Source: JANWYT01 sp034437555
GTDB taxonomy: Bacteria; Chloroflexota; Anaerolineae; Aggregatilineales; Phototrophicaceae
Direction: 5' to 3'
Length of the DNA stretch: 64,000 nt
NCBI GenBank assembly: GCA_034437555.1
Contig: DAOTTQ010000067.1
Location: 1 to 64,000, forward strand
Made by a program: the position numbers and the translations under genes. The notes under the pieces are model-generated. The model did no database searches. It was not told the origin of the DNA and saw only the letters and a list, made by a program, of their open reading frames with translations. Of the stretch, positions 8,774-17,987 are shown piece by piece; position 1 is the stretch's first letter, and each line of letters opens with the position of its first letter.

Positions 8774-9424
8774 TTATCGTCTTGGCAAATCCCATAAGCC
8801 GATGTCGGAGGTAATGTTAAGGAAGGGTGCGGTTACCCATCCGATTTGGTCACCATAGCGCACTTGCGCCCAAAAGAACACCCCGCCACTCATGGTTGTG
8901 CCGTAAACGCTCACTTCTGTTCCCCAGGGCACCAACGCCAAAACATTAGAACGTTCAGAGGGTCTACGGCGCAAATTAAGGTTGTCTAGTGTTAGTCCAC
9001 GCACAAGAAAATCTTTGGGCGTGTTTATTTCGTCAAAGATGCTTGGGCTTGTGGGGATGTTTATATCGCCCTTGATGGTTAAATAGCGTCCCGAAGCCCA
9101 TCCGCGCACGCCGTTAATTTCTATTAAGTACCATGTGTAAATGCCTTCATCGCGGTTTTGAGCGTAGACGGGATAATCAAAGTTACGGCGTGCAATCGTC
9201 AACATGCTCGCCCCTAGATAAGGACCCGTTCTAACAGCCAACCCTGTCACTTCGATGACATTCGCCACCGTTGCGGGCGCAGGGGTAAGCGTTGCTAATG
9301 GGGTTGTGGTAGGAAGTGAGGTTGCTGTGGGTATGGGGGTGGCTGTTTGGGCAAAGAGTGACATTCCCCCAAACACCGTAAGGCTTATCAGCAGAAAAAG
9401 CCAGTTTTTATTTGGTTTAGCCAT
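8774..9424 (-). CDS. Secreted protein with two bacterial SH3 (SH3b) domains
   Basis: 216 residues. An N-terminal signal peptide (hydrophobic LLISLTVFGGMSLFA, likely cut near AQTATP) is followed by a Thr/Pro/Ala-rich linker. Two SH3b domains come next, around residues 58-120 and 140-210. Each carries the LxxRxxPxxxS...V...G pattern and a GWV or GWA turn (GVRGWASGRYL and QIGWVTAPFL). Such modules usually bind cell wall or other surface polymers. No enzymatic domain is attached. It is the first gene of a pair with the SGNH hydrolase and diverges from the epimerase at 9584. Confidence 0.82.
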   Translation of the reverse strand: MAKPNKNWLFLLISLTVFGGMSLFAQTATPIPTATSLPTTTPLATLTPAPATVANVIEVTGLAVRTGPYLGASMLTIARRNFDYPVYAQNRDEGIYTWYLIEINGVRGWASGRYLTIKGDINIPTSPSIFDEINTPKDFLVRGLTLDNLNLRRRPSERSNVLALVPWGTEVSVYGTTMSGGVFFWAQVRYGDQIGWVTAPFLNITSDIGLWDLPRR

Positions 9425-9462
9425 TAAAATATCCCTTTGCCTATCTTACGTTTGTTATTTAC

Positions 9463-9468
9463 ATTATA
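9463..9468 (-). promoter_or_regulatory. Candidate -10 box for the SH3b/SGNH genes
   Basis: A perfect TATAAT on the minus strand, 39 bases ahead of the ATG at 9424. No convincing -35 hexamer is seen. Confidence 0.4.
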
Positions 9469-9501
9469 GCCGTTCTTGGGTGAGATACTAGATTCCTGCG
9501 C

Positions 9502-9528
9502 TTGACTTTTGCTTGTCTTGGCTATAAT
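9502..9528 (+). promoter_or_regulatory. Promoter of the epimerase gene
   Basis: TTGACT and TATAAT are separated by 15 bases, a slightly short spacer, about 56 bases before the epimerase start. Confidence 0.6.
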
Positions 9529-9583
9529 GGCTATCGTTTAACGGACATCCGCTAACAGCGGTTGCCAATCAATGGAGCAAAGC

Positions 9584-10537
9584 ATGGTTTACTTAATCAC
9601 GGGTGGCGCAGGGTTTATTGGGTCTCATGTGGCAGAACGCTTGTTGAAGCGTGGCGAAAATGTGGTTTTGCTAGATAATTTTAACGATTACTATGACCCC
9701 ATGCTAAAACTCGCCAACGTACAACGCCTTCAAGCAATGGGGGATGTAGTGGTGGCAGAAGGCGATGTGCGCGATGCCGTTTTTGTTAATCACCTGTTTG
9801 AAACGTATCGTGTAACGCATGTGGCACATTTGGCGGCAATGGCGGGTGTGCGCTTTAGCGTTAACCAAGTGCCATTGTATGTGGATGTCAACCTTAACGG
9901 TTCTATGAACTTGCTAGAAGCCTCTACACGCCATGCGGTACAGATGTTTGTGATGGCTTCTACGTCTTCGGTGTATGGCGAAACCCAACAATTGCCCTTT
10001 ACCGAAACCGATAGCGCAGACCGTCCGTTAGCGGCATACCCCGCCAGTAAGCGCGCTGCCGAACTTTTGGCACATACGTATCATCATTTGCACAAAATGA
10101 ATGTAACGGTGTTACGATTTTTTAATGTGTACGGACCCAACGGCAGACCTGATATGATGCCCATGCGCCTGATTCAAGCCACCCAAGACGGTAGCGAAAT
10201 TAAGCTGTTTAATGACGGTGATATTGCCCGTGATTGGACATACATCGAGGACACTGTAGACGGTGTGATTGAAGCGTTGGCGCGTCCTTTGGGCTATGAA
10301 GTGATTAATTTGGGTGTGGGCAAGCCCATCTCCATGCGCGAATTTGTTCACATTATCGAAGAACTATCGGGCAAGCGCATTAACACGGTGGCTGTTCCTA
10401 CACCGCTTAGCGACCCTCCCATTACGTTCTGCAATAACCAAAAAGCCCGTGAACTATTGGGCTTTAACCCCCAAACTGAAGTGTTAGAGGGCTTGCGTAA
10501 AACGTGGGAGTGGTTTGCCAGCACCCAAGGGCTTTAG
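9584..10537 (+). CDS. NAD-dependent nucleotide-sugar epimerase (UDP-glucuronate 4-epimerase-like)
   Basis: An extended short-chain dehydrogenase of 317 residues. The NAD-binding GGAGFIGSH is near the N-terminus. LDNFNDYYDP is the signature seen in UDP-glucuronate 4-epimerases, SSVYGE carries the active-site Ser, and AAYPASK carries the Tyr/Lys pair. The C-terminal substrate region includes FFNVYGPNGRPDM and RDWTYIEDTVDG. It would make an activated uronic sugar for surface polysaccharide. The start is set at ATG 9584 because GGAG lies 6 bases upstream; the ATG at 9572 has no ribosome site. Its stop shares 4 bases with the convergent histidine kinase gene. Confidence 0.87.
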   Translation: MVYLITGGAGFIGSHVAERLLKRGENVVLLDNFNDYYDPMLKLANVQRLQAMGDVVVAEGDVRDAVFVNHLFETYRVTHVAHLAAMAGVRFSVNQVPLYVDVNLNGSMNLLEASTRHAVQMFVMASTSSVYGETQQLPFTETDSADRPLAAYPASKRAAELLAHTYHHLHKMNVTVLRFFNVYGPNGRPDMMPMRLIQATQDGSEIKLFNDGDIARDWTYIEDTVDGVIEALARPLGYEVINLGVGKPISMREFVHIIEELSGKRINTVAVPTPLSDPPITFCNNQKARELLGFNPQTEVLEGLRKTWEWFASTQGL

Positions 10538-11799
10538 GTGGGCAAGGTAAACTTAAAATCAGAGTATGCGCCTTGCTCGCTTTCTACCCAAATTTGCCCC
10601 CCGTGCCGTTCTACCAGTTCTTCACAGATAGCAAGCCCTAGCCCTGTACCGTTTTGGCGTATTTCTAGGGCTTGGTCGGCTTGGTAGAAGCGTTCAAAGA
10701 TGTGGTGATGATGTTCTTGGGGGATGCCAGTTCCCGTATCACGCACGCCTACTAAAACGGCGTTTTCAATCAGTTCGGCATACAGCACCACTTCGCCTTG
10801 TGATGTAAACTTTTGCGCGTTGGTCAGCAAATTTAATAGTACCTGCTGAATCCGAATAGAATCTACCGATAGGGTAGGCAAGTTTTTGGGGATATGGTGC
10901 GTAAAGCGCACGCCATCTGCCCACGCAATGTTACTGCCCATTTTGAACACATGCTCCAAAAATTGGCTCATATCAGTGGGGCGCGGTGTAATTTCTAGGG
11001 CGTTCATCTCGGCTTTAGTCAGGTCAAAAATATCGCTGGTAAGGTGGGTTGCGACTTCTAGGCTTTCTATGGCACGCTTTAGCCAGTCGCTTTGTTTGGG
11101 GGTCACCGCGCCAAACGTGCCTTCGAGCATGGTTTGGATGGCACTATACGCAAGGCTAATGGGCGACCTGATATCATGTGCCACATTGCCCAAGAGCATT
11201 GTTTTCAGGCGGTTGGCTTCTACGGCTTCTAGCCAGCTTTTTTCGAGCTGGTTCATGGTGCGCTCTAGGGCTTCGGTGCGTTGGCGTACCCGCGCTTCTA
11301 GCTCATCATTTAGGATGGCGTTTTCAATCGAAACGGCGGCTTGATTGGTAAAGAATGACAACGGCTCTAAGTCACTCTCTAAGAAGATATTGGCGTGGGA
11401 GCGATTTTCTAAATACAGCGCACCAATCACGCTTCCGCGTGAGATAAGAGGCGCACACATCACAGAACGCAATTGCAAATCTTGCACGCTAGTGGATGCC
11501 GAAAATTGCGGGTCTACCACCGCATCAGTGGTGATGATGGGCTTGTGTGTGGCGATAACGTGCGTAAAAATACTGGTGCTTATTTCTTCTTCAGCAGTAA
11601 AAAAGCCCTCATCACGGCGTTCTAGCTTTACCGCAAATTGAATGGCATCCCCATCTAATAGCACCAAATAGCCCCGTTCTGCGTTCAATAATTCAAGGGC
11701 AACGCGCACCGCATACTGTAATAGGGGGGCAAGTTCACGGGTTTCTGCCATACGCCGACTAATTTCGAGTAATGACTGATAAAAACGTTCATCTGTCAT
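10534..11799 (-). CDS. Cytoplasmic GAF-domain sensor histidine kinase
   Basis: 421 residues. An N-terminal GAF domain (about 15-170) is followed by a coiled linker, a HisKA dimerisation domain with the phospho-acceptor His in NVAHDIRSPIS (about 208), and a HATPase domain. The ATPase boxes are complete: N box LLNLLTNAQKF, G1 RDTGTGIP, F box IFERFYQ and G2 GTGLGLAI. No membrane helix or signal peptide is present, so the signal is probably internal. No response regulator gene lies within this window, so it is an orphan kinase here. Ligand unknown. Confidence 0.92.
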   Translation of the reverse strand: MTDERFYQSLLEISRRMAETRELAPLLQYAVRVALELLNAERGYLVLLDGDAIQFAVKLERRDEGFFTAEEEISTSIFTHVIATHKPIITTDAVVDPQFSASTSVQDLQLRSVMCAPLISRGSVIGALYLENRSHANIFLESDLEPLSFFTNQAAVSIENAILNDELEARVRQRTEALERTMNQLEKSWLEAVEANRLKTMLLGNVAHDIRSPISLAYSAIQTMLEGTFGAVTPKQSDWLKRAIESLEVATHLTSDIFDLTKAEMNALEITPRPTDMSQFLEHVFKMGSNIAWADGVRFTHHIPKNLPTLSVDSIRIQQVLLNLLTNAQKFTSQGEVVLYAELIENAVLVGVRDTGTGIPQEHHHHIFERFYQADQALEIRQNGTGLGLAICEELVERHGGQIWVESEQGAYSDFKFTLPT

Positions 11800-11915
11800 A
11801 TAAAACCACTTTCTTTTAGCGTGCTTAAATAAATTTTGTCTCCTAGCATAGCTAATCTAGTGGGCATCTGCAAGAATAGGAGGCTTATTGCCCATACTAA
11901 GGATGATATTGCTTT

Positions 11916-12638
11916 ATGATTCGTCTGCTTAAACGATTGTTTCCGTTGTTAGTGATTGTCGTCATTTGCTTGATGGTGGGTGGGGCGTTGTTCTTGCGCT
12001 TGCGGGGCGGGGATGATGAAACCGACAGCAACATTTTTATTCGGGCTTATTTACTAAACACCGTTGACCGAGCAAATGTAGTGAATGACATCGGGATGCA
12101 GTGTGACGGCGCACCCTTTATCTTGCCGTCATCGGGGTTTATTGGCTTGCTGTATGCCGATACCGCCGGTCCTTATAACGCCACACGCCGTCACACGGGC
12201 ATTGACGTTTTTGGCAATGGCGAGGCTGGCACAGTACCCATTGTGGCGGCGTATGATGGCTATCTAACGCGCCTGCCTGAATGGCGAAGCACTGTGATTA
12301 TCCAACACGATGACCCACTACAAGAGGGGCGTAGCATTTGGACATATTATACCCACATGGCAAGCCGTGACGGGCAAACAAGCTATATTGCCCCTCAGTT
12401 TCCACCTGATACACGCGGTGAGTTTGTAGCGCAAGGCACGCTTTTGGGCTATCAAGGTGATTTTGCGGGTACAGGCGCACCCATCGCCACGCACCTACAC
12501 TTTAGCATCGTGTTAAGTGATGACGTTGGCACGTTCTTGAACGAATCCATATTGGGCAATACCCTAGACCCCACGCCTTATTTTGGCTTGCCCCTTACCC
12601 TACAAAAGAATTTAGAGCGTCCGCTTCGTTGCCTTTAG
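11916..12638 (+). CDS. Membrane-anchored M23-family metallopeptidase (LytM-like)
   Basis: 240 residues. A single N-terminal membrane segment (about 9-30) is followed by an extracytoplasmic M23 domain. Zinc ligands are visible as H and D in RRHTGIDVFG and the final His of THLHFSI, with a further His in YYTHMAS. Active M23 enzymes cut peptidoglycan cross-bridges, and the motifs needed for activity appear intact. The AAGGATGA ribosome site is upstream of the ATG. The gene ends in a 4-base overlap with the convergent methyltransferase gene. Confidence 0.88.
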   Translation: MIRLLKRLFPLLVIVVICLMVGGALFLRLRGGDDETDSNIFIRAYLLNTVDRANVVNDIGMQCDGAPFILPSSGFIGLLYADTAGPYNATRRHTGIDVFGNGEAGTVPIVAAYDGYLTRLPEWRSTVIIQHDDPLQEGRSIWTYYTHMASRDGQTSYIAPQFPPDTRGEFVAQGTLLGYQGDFAGTGAPIATHLHFSIVLSDDVGTFLNESILGNTLDPTPYFGLPLTLQKNLERPLRCL

Positions 12639-13207
12639 CGACGCTGATAAAGCCGTGTTCGCACGCGCTCTATTAAGTATTCATCGTGCATGTGCCAGCC
12701 CCATGTGGGCGAAATGTGGGGGCGTTTGTGGGGTGTAAGCACAATGAGCGAACTTGATACTTGTGCCAGTTGGTAGCACAGCGCGGGCAATCGTGAGGCT
12801 TCTGCCAGATGAAGCGCAAAACTGCACACGATGACACCAAAGGATTGCCCCACTAATGCCCCATTTTCAATGTCCTCAAATGTGTGGGGCAGGGCGGTTT
12901 GCCTTGTACGTTGCAAATAGGCTTCGCCAGTAAAAGGGTCGATGCCCGTTATTTGGCGCGTGCCATGCGCCTTAAAAAATAGCGTTACTTCGCCGCTGCC
13001 ACACGCCAAATCTAGCATGCTTTCGGTGTTAAGTTGCCATTGTGTTGTGGCTTGGGCAAGGCAACGATGAATAATCGCTTCGTGGGGGTTACGATAGTTT
13101 GCGCCAAAGGCGGCATAGTAGCCTTCTGCACCATGCTCATCATAAAGCGGGCGAATGGCTTTAGTTTCTTTAGGTGGGGGTGGTATTTTAGGGGGTATTT
13201 TACGCAT
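12635..13207 (-). CDS. SAM-dependent class I methyltransferase
   Basis: About 190 residues from the ATG at 13207, which has AAAAGG about 9 bases upstream. In-frame ATGs at 13264 and 13300 would add a Lys-rich, poorly structured extension. The SAM-binding motif I is MLDLACGSGEVTLFF, followed by the acidic ITGIDPF strand end. Motif IV-like VIVCSFALHL and the terminal LIVLTPHKRP complete the Rossmann fold. Substrate unknown. The start lies head to head with the tetR-men operon, leaving about 80 bases before that operon's promoter. Confidence 0.78.
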   Translation of the reverse strand: MRKIPPKIPPPPKETKAIRPLYDEHGAEGYYAAFGANYRNPHEAIIHRCLAQATTQWQLNTESMLDLACGSGEVTLFFKAHGTRQITGIDPFTGEAYLQRTRQTALPHTFEDIENGALVGQSFGVIVCSFALHLAEASRLPALCYQLAQVSSSLIVLTPHKRPHISPTWGWHMHDEYLIERVRTRLYQRR

Positions 13208-13286
13208 GGCTTTGCCTTTTGAATGATACTCACTATCATAAATTCGGGGCGTGTTTTGTGCCATCCTTAGCATTTGTGAAGTTTTT

Positions 13287-13316
13287 TTCACAGCTTTCAA
13301 AAACTTGTGATATGAT
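13287..13316 (+). promoter_or_regulatory. Promoter of the tetR-menFDB operon
   Basis: TTCACA, an 18-base gap and TATGAT, with an extended -10 (TGATATGAT). The start site would be near 13322, at the edge of the operator at 13323. Confidence 0.55.
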
Positions 13317-13322
13317 GGTACT

Positions 13323-13334
13323 GACCAGTCGGTC
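13323..13334. promoter_or_regulatory. Candidate TetR operator
   Basis: GACC-AGTC-GGTC is an inverted repeat with a 4-base spacer. It resembles the GACC/GGTC half-sites used by several TetR-family repressors. It overlaps the predicted transcription start and precedes the TetR gene, which suits autorepression. Confidence 0.55.
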
Positions 13335-13369
13335 TAGTTGTGAACGACGGCACAAGTAAGGGTGTACCC

Positions 13370-13966
13370 ATGACGCAAGACCCCCTCAATGACCCCAAAA
13401 GCACCCGTGAGCGCATCATGGATGCGGCACTCAATATCTTCAGCCGTAAGGGTTACTATGACACCCGCATGGATGAAATTGTGGAAGAAGCCTCTACCAG
13501 CAAAGGCTCCATTTATTTTCACTTTCCCAATAAAGAGAAGCTCTTTTTAGCCCTTGTTGACCAATTTGCAGACTTGCTAGAACGCCGTGTTACAGAAGCT
13601 ATTGGTGATAAACGGGGCATGGAGCGCGTGCAATTGGCATTGGTGACGGTGCTAGAAACGTTTGGCAAATATCGCCTTCCTGCAAAAATTTTGCTGGTGC
13701 AAGCGGTGGGCTTAGGCACGGTATTTGAAAAGAAACGCCTAGAAGTAACCGACCGCTTTGCTGACCTGATTCGCACGTATTTAGAAGAAGCTGTGGCGTT
13801 GGGTGACTTAAAGCCATTGGATAGCGAAGTGGTGGCACATGCTTGGATGGGCGCAATTTACAATGTGGTGATTCAGTGGGTGTACACGGGTGAACCCACC
13901 CAAGAGCGCATCGTAAACGCCTTATTGCCCTTGCTCCTGCGTAGTGTGGATTATGAGGGGGTATAG
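13370..13966 (+). CDS. TetR-family transcriptional regulator, first gene of the menFDB operon
   Basis: 198 residues. The N-terminal helix-turn-helix is textbook TetR: RERIMDAALNIFSRKGY, MDEIVEEASTSKGSIYFHFPNKEKLF. The C-terminal ligand-binding part resembles TetR_C subfamilies with FadR-like or YfiR-like folds; the ligand is not evident. The ATG at 13370 has AAGGGTG upstream; a GTG at 13340 would add ten residues and lacks a ribosome site. The stop codon abuts the menF start with no gap, so regulator and menaquinone genes are almost certainly cotranscribed. It probably represses its own operon through the site at 13323. Confidence 0.9.
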   Translation: MTQDPLNDPKSTRERIMDAALNIFSRKGYYDTRMDEIVEEASTSKGSIYFHFPNKEKLFLALVDQFADLLERRVTEAIGDKRGMERVQLALVTVLETFGKYRLPAKILLVQAVGLGTVFEKKRLEVTDRFADLIRTYLEEAVALGDLKPLDSEVVAHAWMGAIYNVVIQWVYTGEPTQERIVNALLPLLLRSVDYEGV

Positions 13967-15337
13967 ATGATACCTGACGAGAGAACTGCCCCCAGTTTGC
14001 CCGCCCAATACGGGCAATTGGTGAGTGTGAGCTTGCCGATTACGGGCGTAAACATCCATGAATTTTTACGCCATGCGTTAGGACAACCGCGCTTTTACTG
14101 GGAAAGTAGCCGTGATAAAGTGGCATTTGCGGGGTTTGGCACAGCCCTAGAAATTATGGCGTGGGGGCAAGACCGCTTTCACACCGTCCAAGAGCGCACA
14201 CAACAACTATTTGAGGGCGCACACCTATACACGGATGAGCCTTTGGCAGCACCGCGCTTATTTGGTGGGTTTGCGTTTAGGGATGATTTTTTGCCCGACA
14301 ACACATGGGCAGACTTTACGCCCGCGCACTTTGTCTTACCCCATTATCAGATGGTGCAGTTCGGCGAGAATGCCTATCTAACGATTAACGCCCACATTCC
14401 CGAAGGCGAAAGCACAACAGGCGTTTTAGATGATTTGCATGAAGCCCTTCATGCGCGAATTGCTTGGCTACAATATACGCCCGATTTACCCCATCCCCAA
14501 GCCAACCGTGTGACATCACACGAATACCCCATGTCTTTTAATCAGTGGGAACGCGCTATTATGGATGCAACGGGGCGTATGAAGCGTGGAGAACTCAAGA
14601 AGATTGTGTTGTCACGGGTGGCGGAACTGCGCTTTATAGACCGTGTGAACGTTGACCACGCGCTGGATTATCTGGCGCAAGCCTACCCTGAAACGTATCG
14701 CTTTCTCTTTGAACCGCGTGCTTATCATGCATTCTATGGCGCAACCCCAGAAATTTTGGCGCACTTGGAAGGGCAAACGGTAAAGACGATGGCGTTAGCA
14801 GGAAGCATTAAGCGTGGCGCAAACCCCCAAGACGATGAGGCACTGGCACAACAGCTGCTTAATGACCCCAAAGAGGGATATGAGCATCGGTTGGTGATAG
14901 AGAACATTGTGGCACGCCTAAAGCCCCTTGCCCGTGAATTGCGCGTTACGCCCACAAGCATCATGAAACTGTCTAATATCCAGCACTTGTACACGCCCAT
15001 TGAAGCAGATTTGCTGTCACAAGAGGGCGTTGTGCCGTTATTGGCACACATGCACCCCACGCCTGCCTTGGGAGGTGAACCCCGCGACCTTGCTTTAGAA
15101 GCTATTGGGGAATATGAGCCTGTAACACGGGGCTGGTTTGGCGCACCCATCGGCTGGATAGATGCCAACCAAAACGGGCAATTTGGCGTTGCCATTCGTA
15201 GCGCGGTTGCCCAAGATAGGCGCGTGTGGCTGTACGCGGGCGCAGGCATTGTGGCAGGCAGTGTGCCACAAAAAGAATGGGACGAAACTGCGCTTAAATT
15301 TAAGCCGATGCTGAATGCACTAGGAATTGTCCAATGA
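13967..15337 (+). CDS. menF: Isochorismate synthase MenF
   Basis: A chorismate-binding-family enzyme of 456 residues that converts chorismate to isochorismate, the first committed step to menaquinone. The conserved C-terminal core contains ELKKIVLSRV (with the general-base Lys), TMALAGSIKRG, PALGGEPRDLALEAI, YEPVTRGWFGAPIGW and YAGAGIVAGSVPQKEWDET. A siderophore-type isochorismate synthase (EntC/DhbC) has the same fold, but the overlapping menD and downstream menB fix the pathway. The start follows the TetR stop directly, with a GAGGGGG ribosome site inside the tetR end. Its TGA overlaps the menD ATG (ATGA). Confidence 0.93.
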   Translation: MIPDERTAPSLPAQYGQLVSVSLPITGVNIHEFLRHALGQPRFYWESSRDKVAFAGFGTALEIMAWGQDRFHTVQERTQQLFEGAHLYTDEPLAAPRLFGGFAFRDDFLPDNTWADFTPAHFVLPHYQMVQFGENAYLTINAHIPEGESTTGVLDDLHEALHARIAWLQYTPDLPHPQANRVTSHEYPMSFNQWERAIMDATGRMKRGELKKIVLSRVAELRFIDRVNVDHALDYLAQAYPETYRFLFEPRAYHAFYGATPEILAHLEGQTVKTMALAGSIKRGANPQDDEALAQQLLNDPKEGYEHRLVIENIVARLKPLARELRVTPTSIMKLSNIQHLYTPIEADLLSQEGVVPLLAHMHPTPALGGEPRDLALEAIGEYEPVTRGWFGAPIGWIDANQNGQFGVAIRSAVAQDRRVWLYAGAGIVAGSVPQKEWDETALKFKPMLNALGIVQ

Positions 15338-17067
15338 ACAGAAACACAGCTTATTCAGAAATTTTAGTGGATGAATTGGCACGCGCGGGCTTAAAGCATG
15401 TGGTCATTTCGCCCGGCTCACGCAACACGCCCCTGGTATTAGCGTTTGCACAGCACCCACACATCACCACACACTCACTATTAGATGAGCGTGGTGCAGG
15501 CTTTTTTGCGCTGGGGCTTGCAATGGCAACAGGCGAAGCGGTGGCGGTATTGTGTACCAGTGGGTCGGCAACGGCAAATTACTTTCCTGCGGTGGTAGAA
15601 GCCTCTCAAACACGCCAACCCTTGATTGTCATTACCTCCGATAGACCCCATGAACTGCGCTTTAGTGGGGCAAACCAAACAATTGACCAAGTGAAGTTTT
15701 TTGGTGATTATGCGTTGTGGGCGGTGGATATGCCGTTACCAGAAGCAAGCCCATCGGCATTGTTGGTGCGCTACTTACGGACAACAGCCAGCCGTGTGTT
15801 GGCGACTGCCATAGGCGAACGAAAGGGCGTAGTACATTTGAACGTGCCGTTTCGTAAACCGCTAGAGCCAACGCCTGTGGCATCTGATGACATACAAACA
15901 CCCCAAGACGCAATTGCTCGCGCTGATGATGCTCCCTATGTGGCGATGCAACGCGGGCGCACACTGGCAGATAATACTACCCTAGACGCACTTGCCACAC
16001 TGATTAGCCCGTACGAAAAAGGCTTAATTATTTGTGGCACAAACACGCCGTATGAAGCCCACGAAGCCATTGTGAAGTTAGCAGAGCATTTCGGCTACCC
16101 GTTAATTGCCGATGGCACGTCGGGCGTGCGTTTTGGCTTTGGGGGGGCGATAGGGGCATACGACAGCTTTTTGCCCCACGTACAAGATGCTCCCCAGCTG
16201 GTCATTCGTTTTGGGGATGTGTCTACGTCGCAAACGCTGGCAAATTACTTAGAGGCAACGCGCCCACATATTGTGCATATTGCTGGCGATGGTACATGGG
16301 CGGATGACATGCACCGTGTCGCGCAATTTGTTCATGCCGATGAAGCGCAGACATGCGACGCTTTAGTACAGCGTGCTTTGGGGCGCACCCCAAGTGCATG
16401 GCTAACGCGTTGGCAAACGCTAGAAGCGCAAACGTGGCACACCATTAGCCAAGAAATGCAAGCACGCTGGTTTGACGGGGCAGTTGTACATCATGCGCTA
16501 AATGCGTTGCCTGCTGGGGCAAGCGTGTTCGTGGGCAATAGCTTGTCGGTGCGCCACCTTGACCAATTTGGGCAACCCAGCGCAATCCGTAAATTGGCTT
16601 ATGGCAATCGGGGAGCATCGGGTATTGATGGCAACTTAGCCACCGCCACAGGCATTGCTTATGCTCATCGGGGTGCGCCCCATGTGGCAATTTTAGGCGA
16701 CGTGACGCTGTATCATGACTTGAACAGTTTGTTGTGTGCGGTGCGCGTGGGTGTGCCAATGGTTTTGATTGTTCTCAATAACAACGGCGGCGCAATTTTC
16801 AAACGCCTGCCCATTAAAGCGTATGAACCCGCATTTACAGACTTGTTCATTACGCCCCATGATGTGCGTTTTGAAGGGGTGGCAAAGGCGTTTGGGTGGT
16901 CGTATGCTTCGCCTGCCACAAAAGAGGCGTTTGCCTATGATTTTGCGGGCGCATTAAACGCCACAACGCCCACCCTGATTGAAGTGTTTACCGATGCAAA
17001 CGCCGATTTAGCGCATCGTAAAGCCATCCCAGAGGCGATTGCCGTACAAATGCAGCGCAATTCCTAA
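15334..17067 (+). CDS. menD: SEPHCHC synthase MenD
   Basis: A thiamine-diphosphate enzyme of 577 residues, the usual MenD length. It joins 2-oxoglutarate-derived succinic semialdehyde to isochorismate. Hallmarks are the N-terminal HVVISPGSRNTPL, the ThDP-activating Glu in LLDERGAGFFALGLA, CTSGSATANYFPAVVEA and VITSDRPHELR. The cofactor region carries GNRGASGIDGN and the LNNNGGAIF loop. It overlaps menF by 4 bases and is followed by menB after 30 bases. Confidence 0.96.
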   Translation: MNRNTAYSEILVDELARAGLKHVVISPGSRNTPLVLAFAQHPHITTHSLLDERGAGFFALGLAMATGEAVAVLCTSGSATANYFPAVVEASQTRQPLIVITSDRPHELRFSGANQTIDQVKFFGDYALWAVDMPLPEASPSALLVRYLRTTASRVLATAIGERKGVVHLNVPFRKPLEPTPVASDDIQTPQDAIARADDAPYVAMQRGRTLADNTTLDALATLISPYEKGLIICGTNTPYEAHEAIVKLAEHFGYPLIADGTSGVRFGFGGAIGAYDSFLPHVQDAPQLVIRFGDVSTSQTLANYLEATRPHIVHIAGDGTWADDMHRVAQFVHADEAQTCDALVQRALGRTPSAWLTRWQTLEAQTWHTISQEMQARWFDGAVVHHALNALPAGASVFVGNSLSVRHLDQFGQPSAIRKLAYGNRGASGIDGNLATATGIAYAHRGAPHVAILGDVTLYHDLNSLLCAVRVGVPMVLIVLNNNGGAIFKRLPIKAYEPAFTDLFITPHDVRFEGVAKAFGWSYASPATKEAFAYDFAGALNATTPTLIEVFTDANADLAHRKAIPEAIAVQMQRNS

Positions 17068-17097
17068 TTTACCCCATTTTTAGAAGGAGAGTTTCTC

Positions 17098-17958
17098 ATG
17101 ACGTTTCAATTTTCAAAGAGCGTGGCTTGGCAAGAAGTAAAAACCTATGATGACATCACTTATCACAAGGGCGAAGGTATGGCGCGGATTGCGTTTAATC
17201 GCCCCGAAATTCGCAATGCGTTTCGCCCAAAAACCATTGATGAAATGACAGAAGCATTTTTGCAAGCATGGCATGACCCCGAAGTGGGAGTCATTTTCCT
17301 TGCAGGCAATGGTCCCTCTCCTAAAGACGGCAAGTATGCGTTTTGCAGTGGAGGCGACCAAAAAGCACGTGGTAACACCGCCGGCGGTTATGTGGACGAT
17401 GAAGGCGTGGCACGCTTGAACGTTTTGCAATTGCAACGCTACATCCGCACTTGCCCCAAGCCTGTGGTAGCGTTGGTGGCGGGCTATGCCATTGGTGGCG
17501 GGCATGTGCTTCATGTGATTTGTGATTTAACGATTGCAGCAGATAATGCCGTTTTTGGGCAAACGGGCCCCATCGTGGGTAGCTTTGACGGGGGCTTTGG
17601 CTCTAGTTACTTGGCAAGCATTGTGGGGCAAAAGAAAGCCCGTGAAATTTGGTTCTTGTGTCGTCAATACAACGCCGCCGAAGCCCTCGAAATGGGTTTA
17701 GTGAATACGGTTGTGCCTGTGGAAGATTTGGAAGAAGAGGGCATTAAGTGGGGACGCGAAATGCTAGAAAAAAGCCCCATCGCGTTGCGCTTTATCAAAG
17801 CCAGCCTAAACGCTGAATTGGATGGGCAAGCCGGTATTCAGGTTTTGGCGGGCGATGCAACCATGCTCTTTTACATGAGTGAAGAAGGGGATGAAGGGCG
17901 TAAAGCCTATTTAGAGAAGCGCAAGCCAAACTTTAACAAGTTCCCCAAACGCCCATAG
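17098..17958 (+). CDS. menB: 1,4-dihydroxy-2-naphthoyl-CoA synthase MenB
   Basis: A crotonase-fold enzyme of 286 residues that closes the naphthoquinone ring. Oxyanion-hole elements FCSGGDQKARG and AGYAIGGGHVLHVICDLTIAADN are visible. The MenB-typical GPIVGSFDGGFGSSYLA and AREIWFLCRQY separate it from fatty-acid enoyl-CoA hydratases. A strong AGAAGGAGAG ribosome site precedes the ATG. It is the last gene of the tetR-menF-menD-menB operon, closed by a terminator at 17988. Confidence 0.96.
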   Translation: MTFQFSKSVAWQEVKTYDDITYHKGEGMARIAFNRPEIRNAFRPKTIDEMTEAFLQAWHDPEVGVIFLAGNGPSPKDGKYAFCSGGDQKARGNTAGGYVDDEGVARLNVLQLQRYIRTCPKPVVALVAGYAIGGGHVLHVICDLTIAADNAVFGQTGPIVGSFDGGFGSSYLASIVGQKKAREIWFLCRQYNAAEALEMGLVNTVVPVEDLEEEGIKWGREMLEKSPIALRFIKASLNAELDGQAGIQVLAGDATMLFYMSEEGDEGRKAYLEKRKPNFNKFPKRP

Positions 17959-17987
17959 ACTTTACTCTAATTGCAAATGGATACAGT

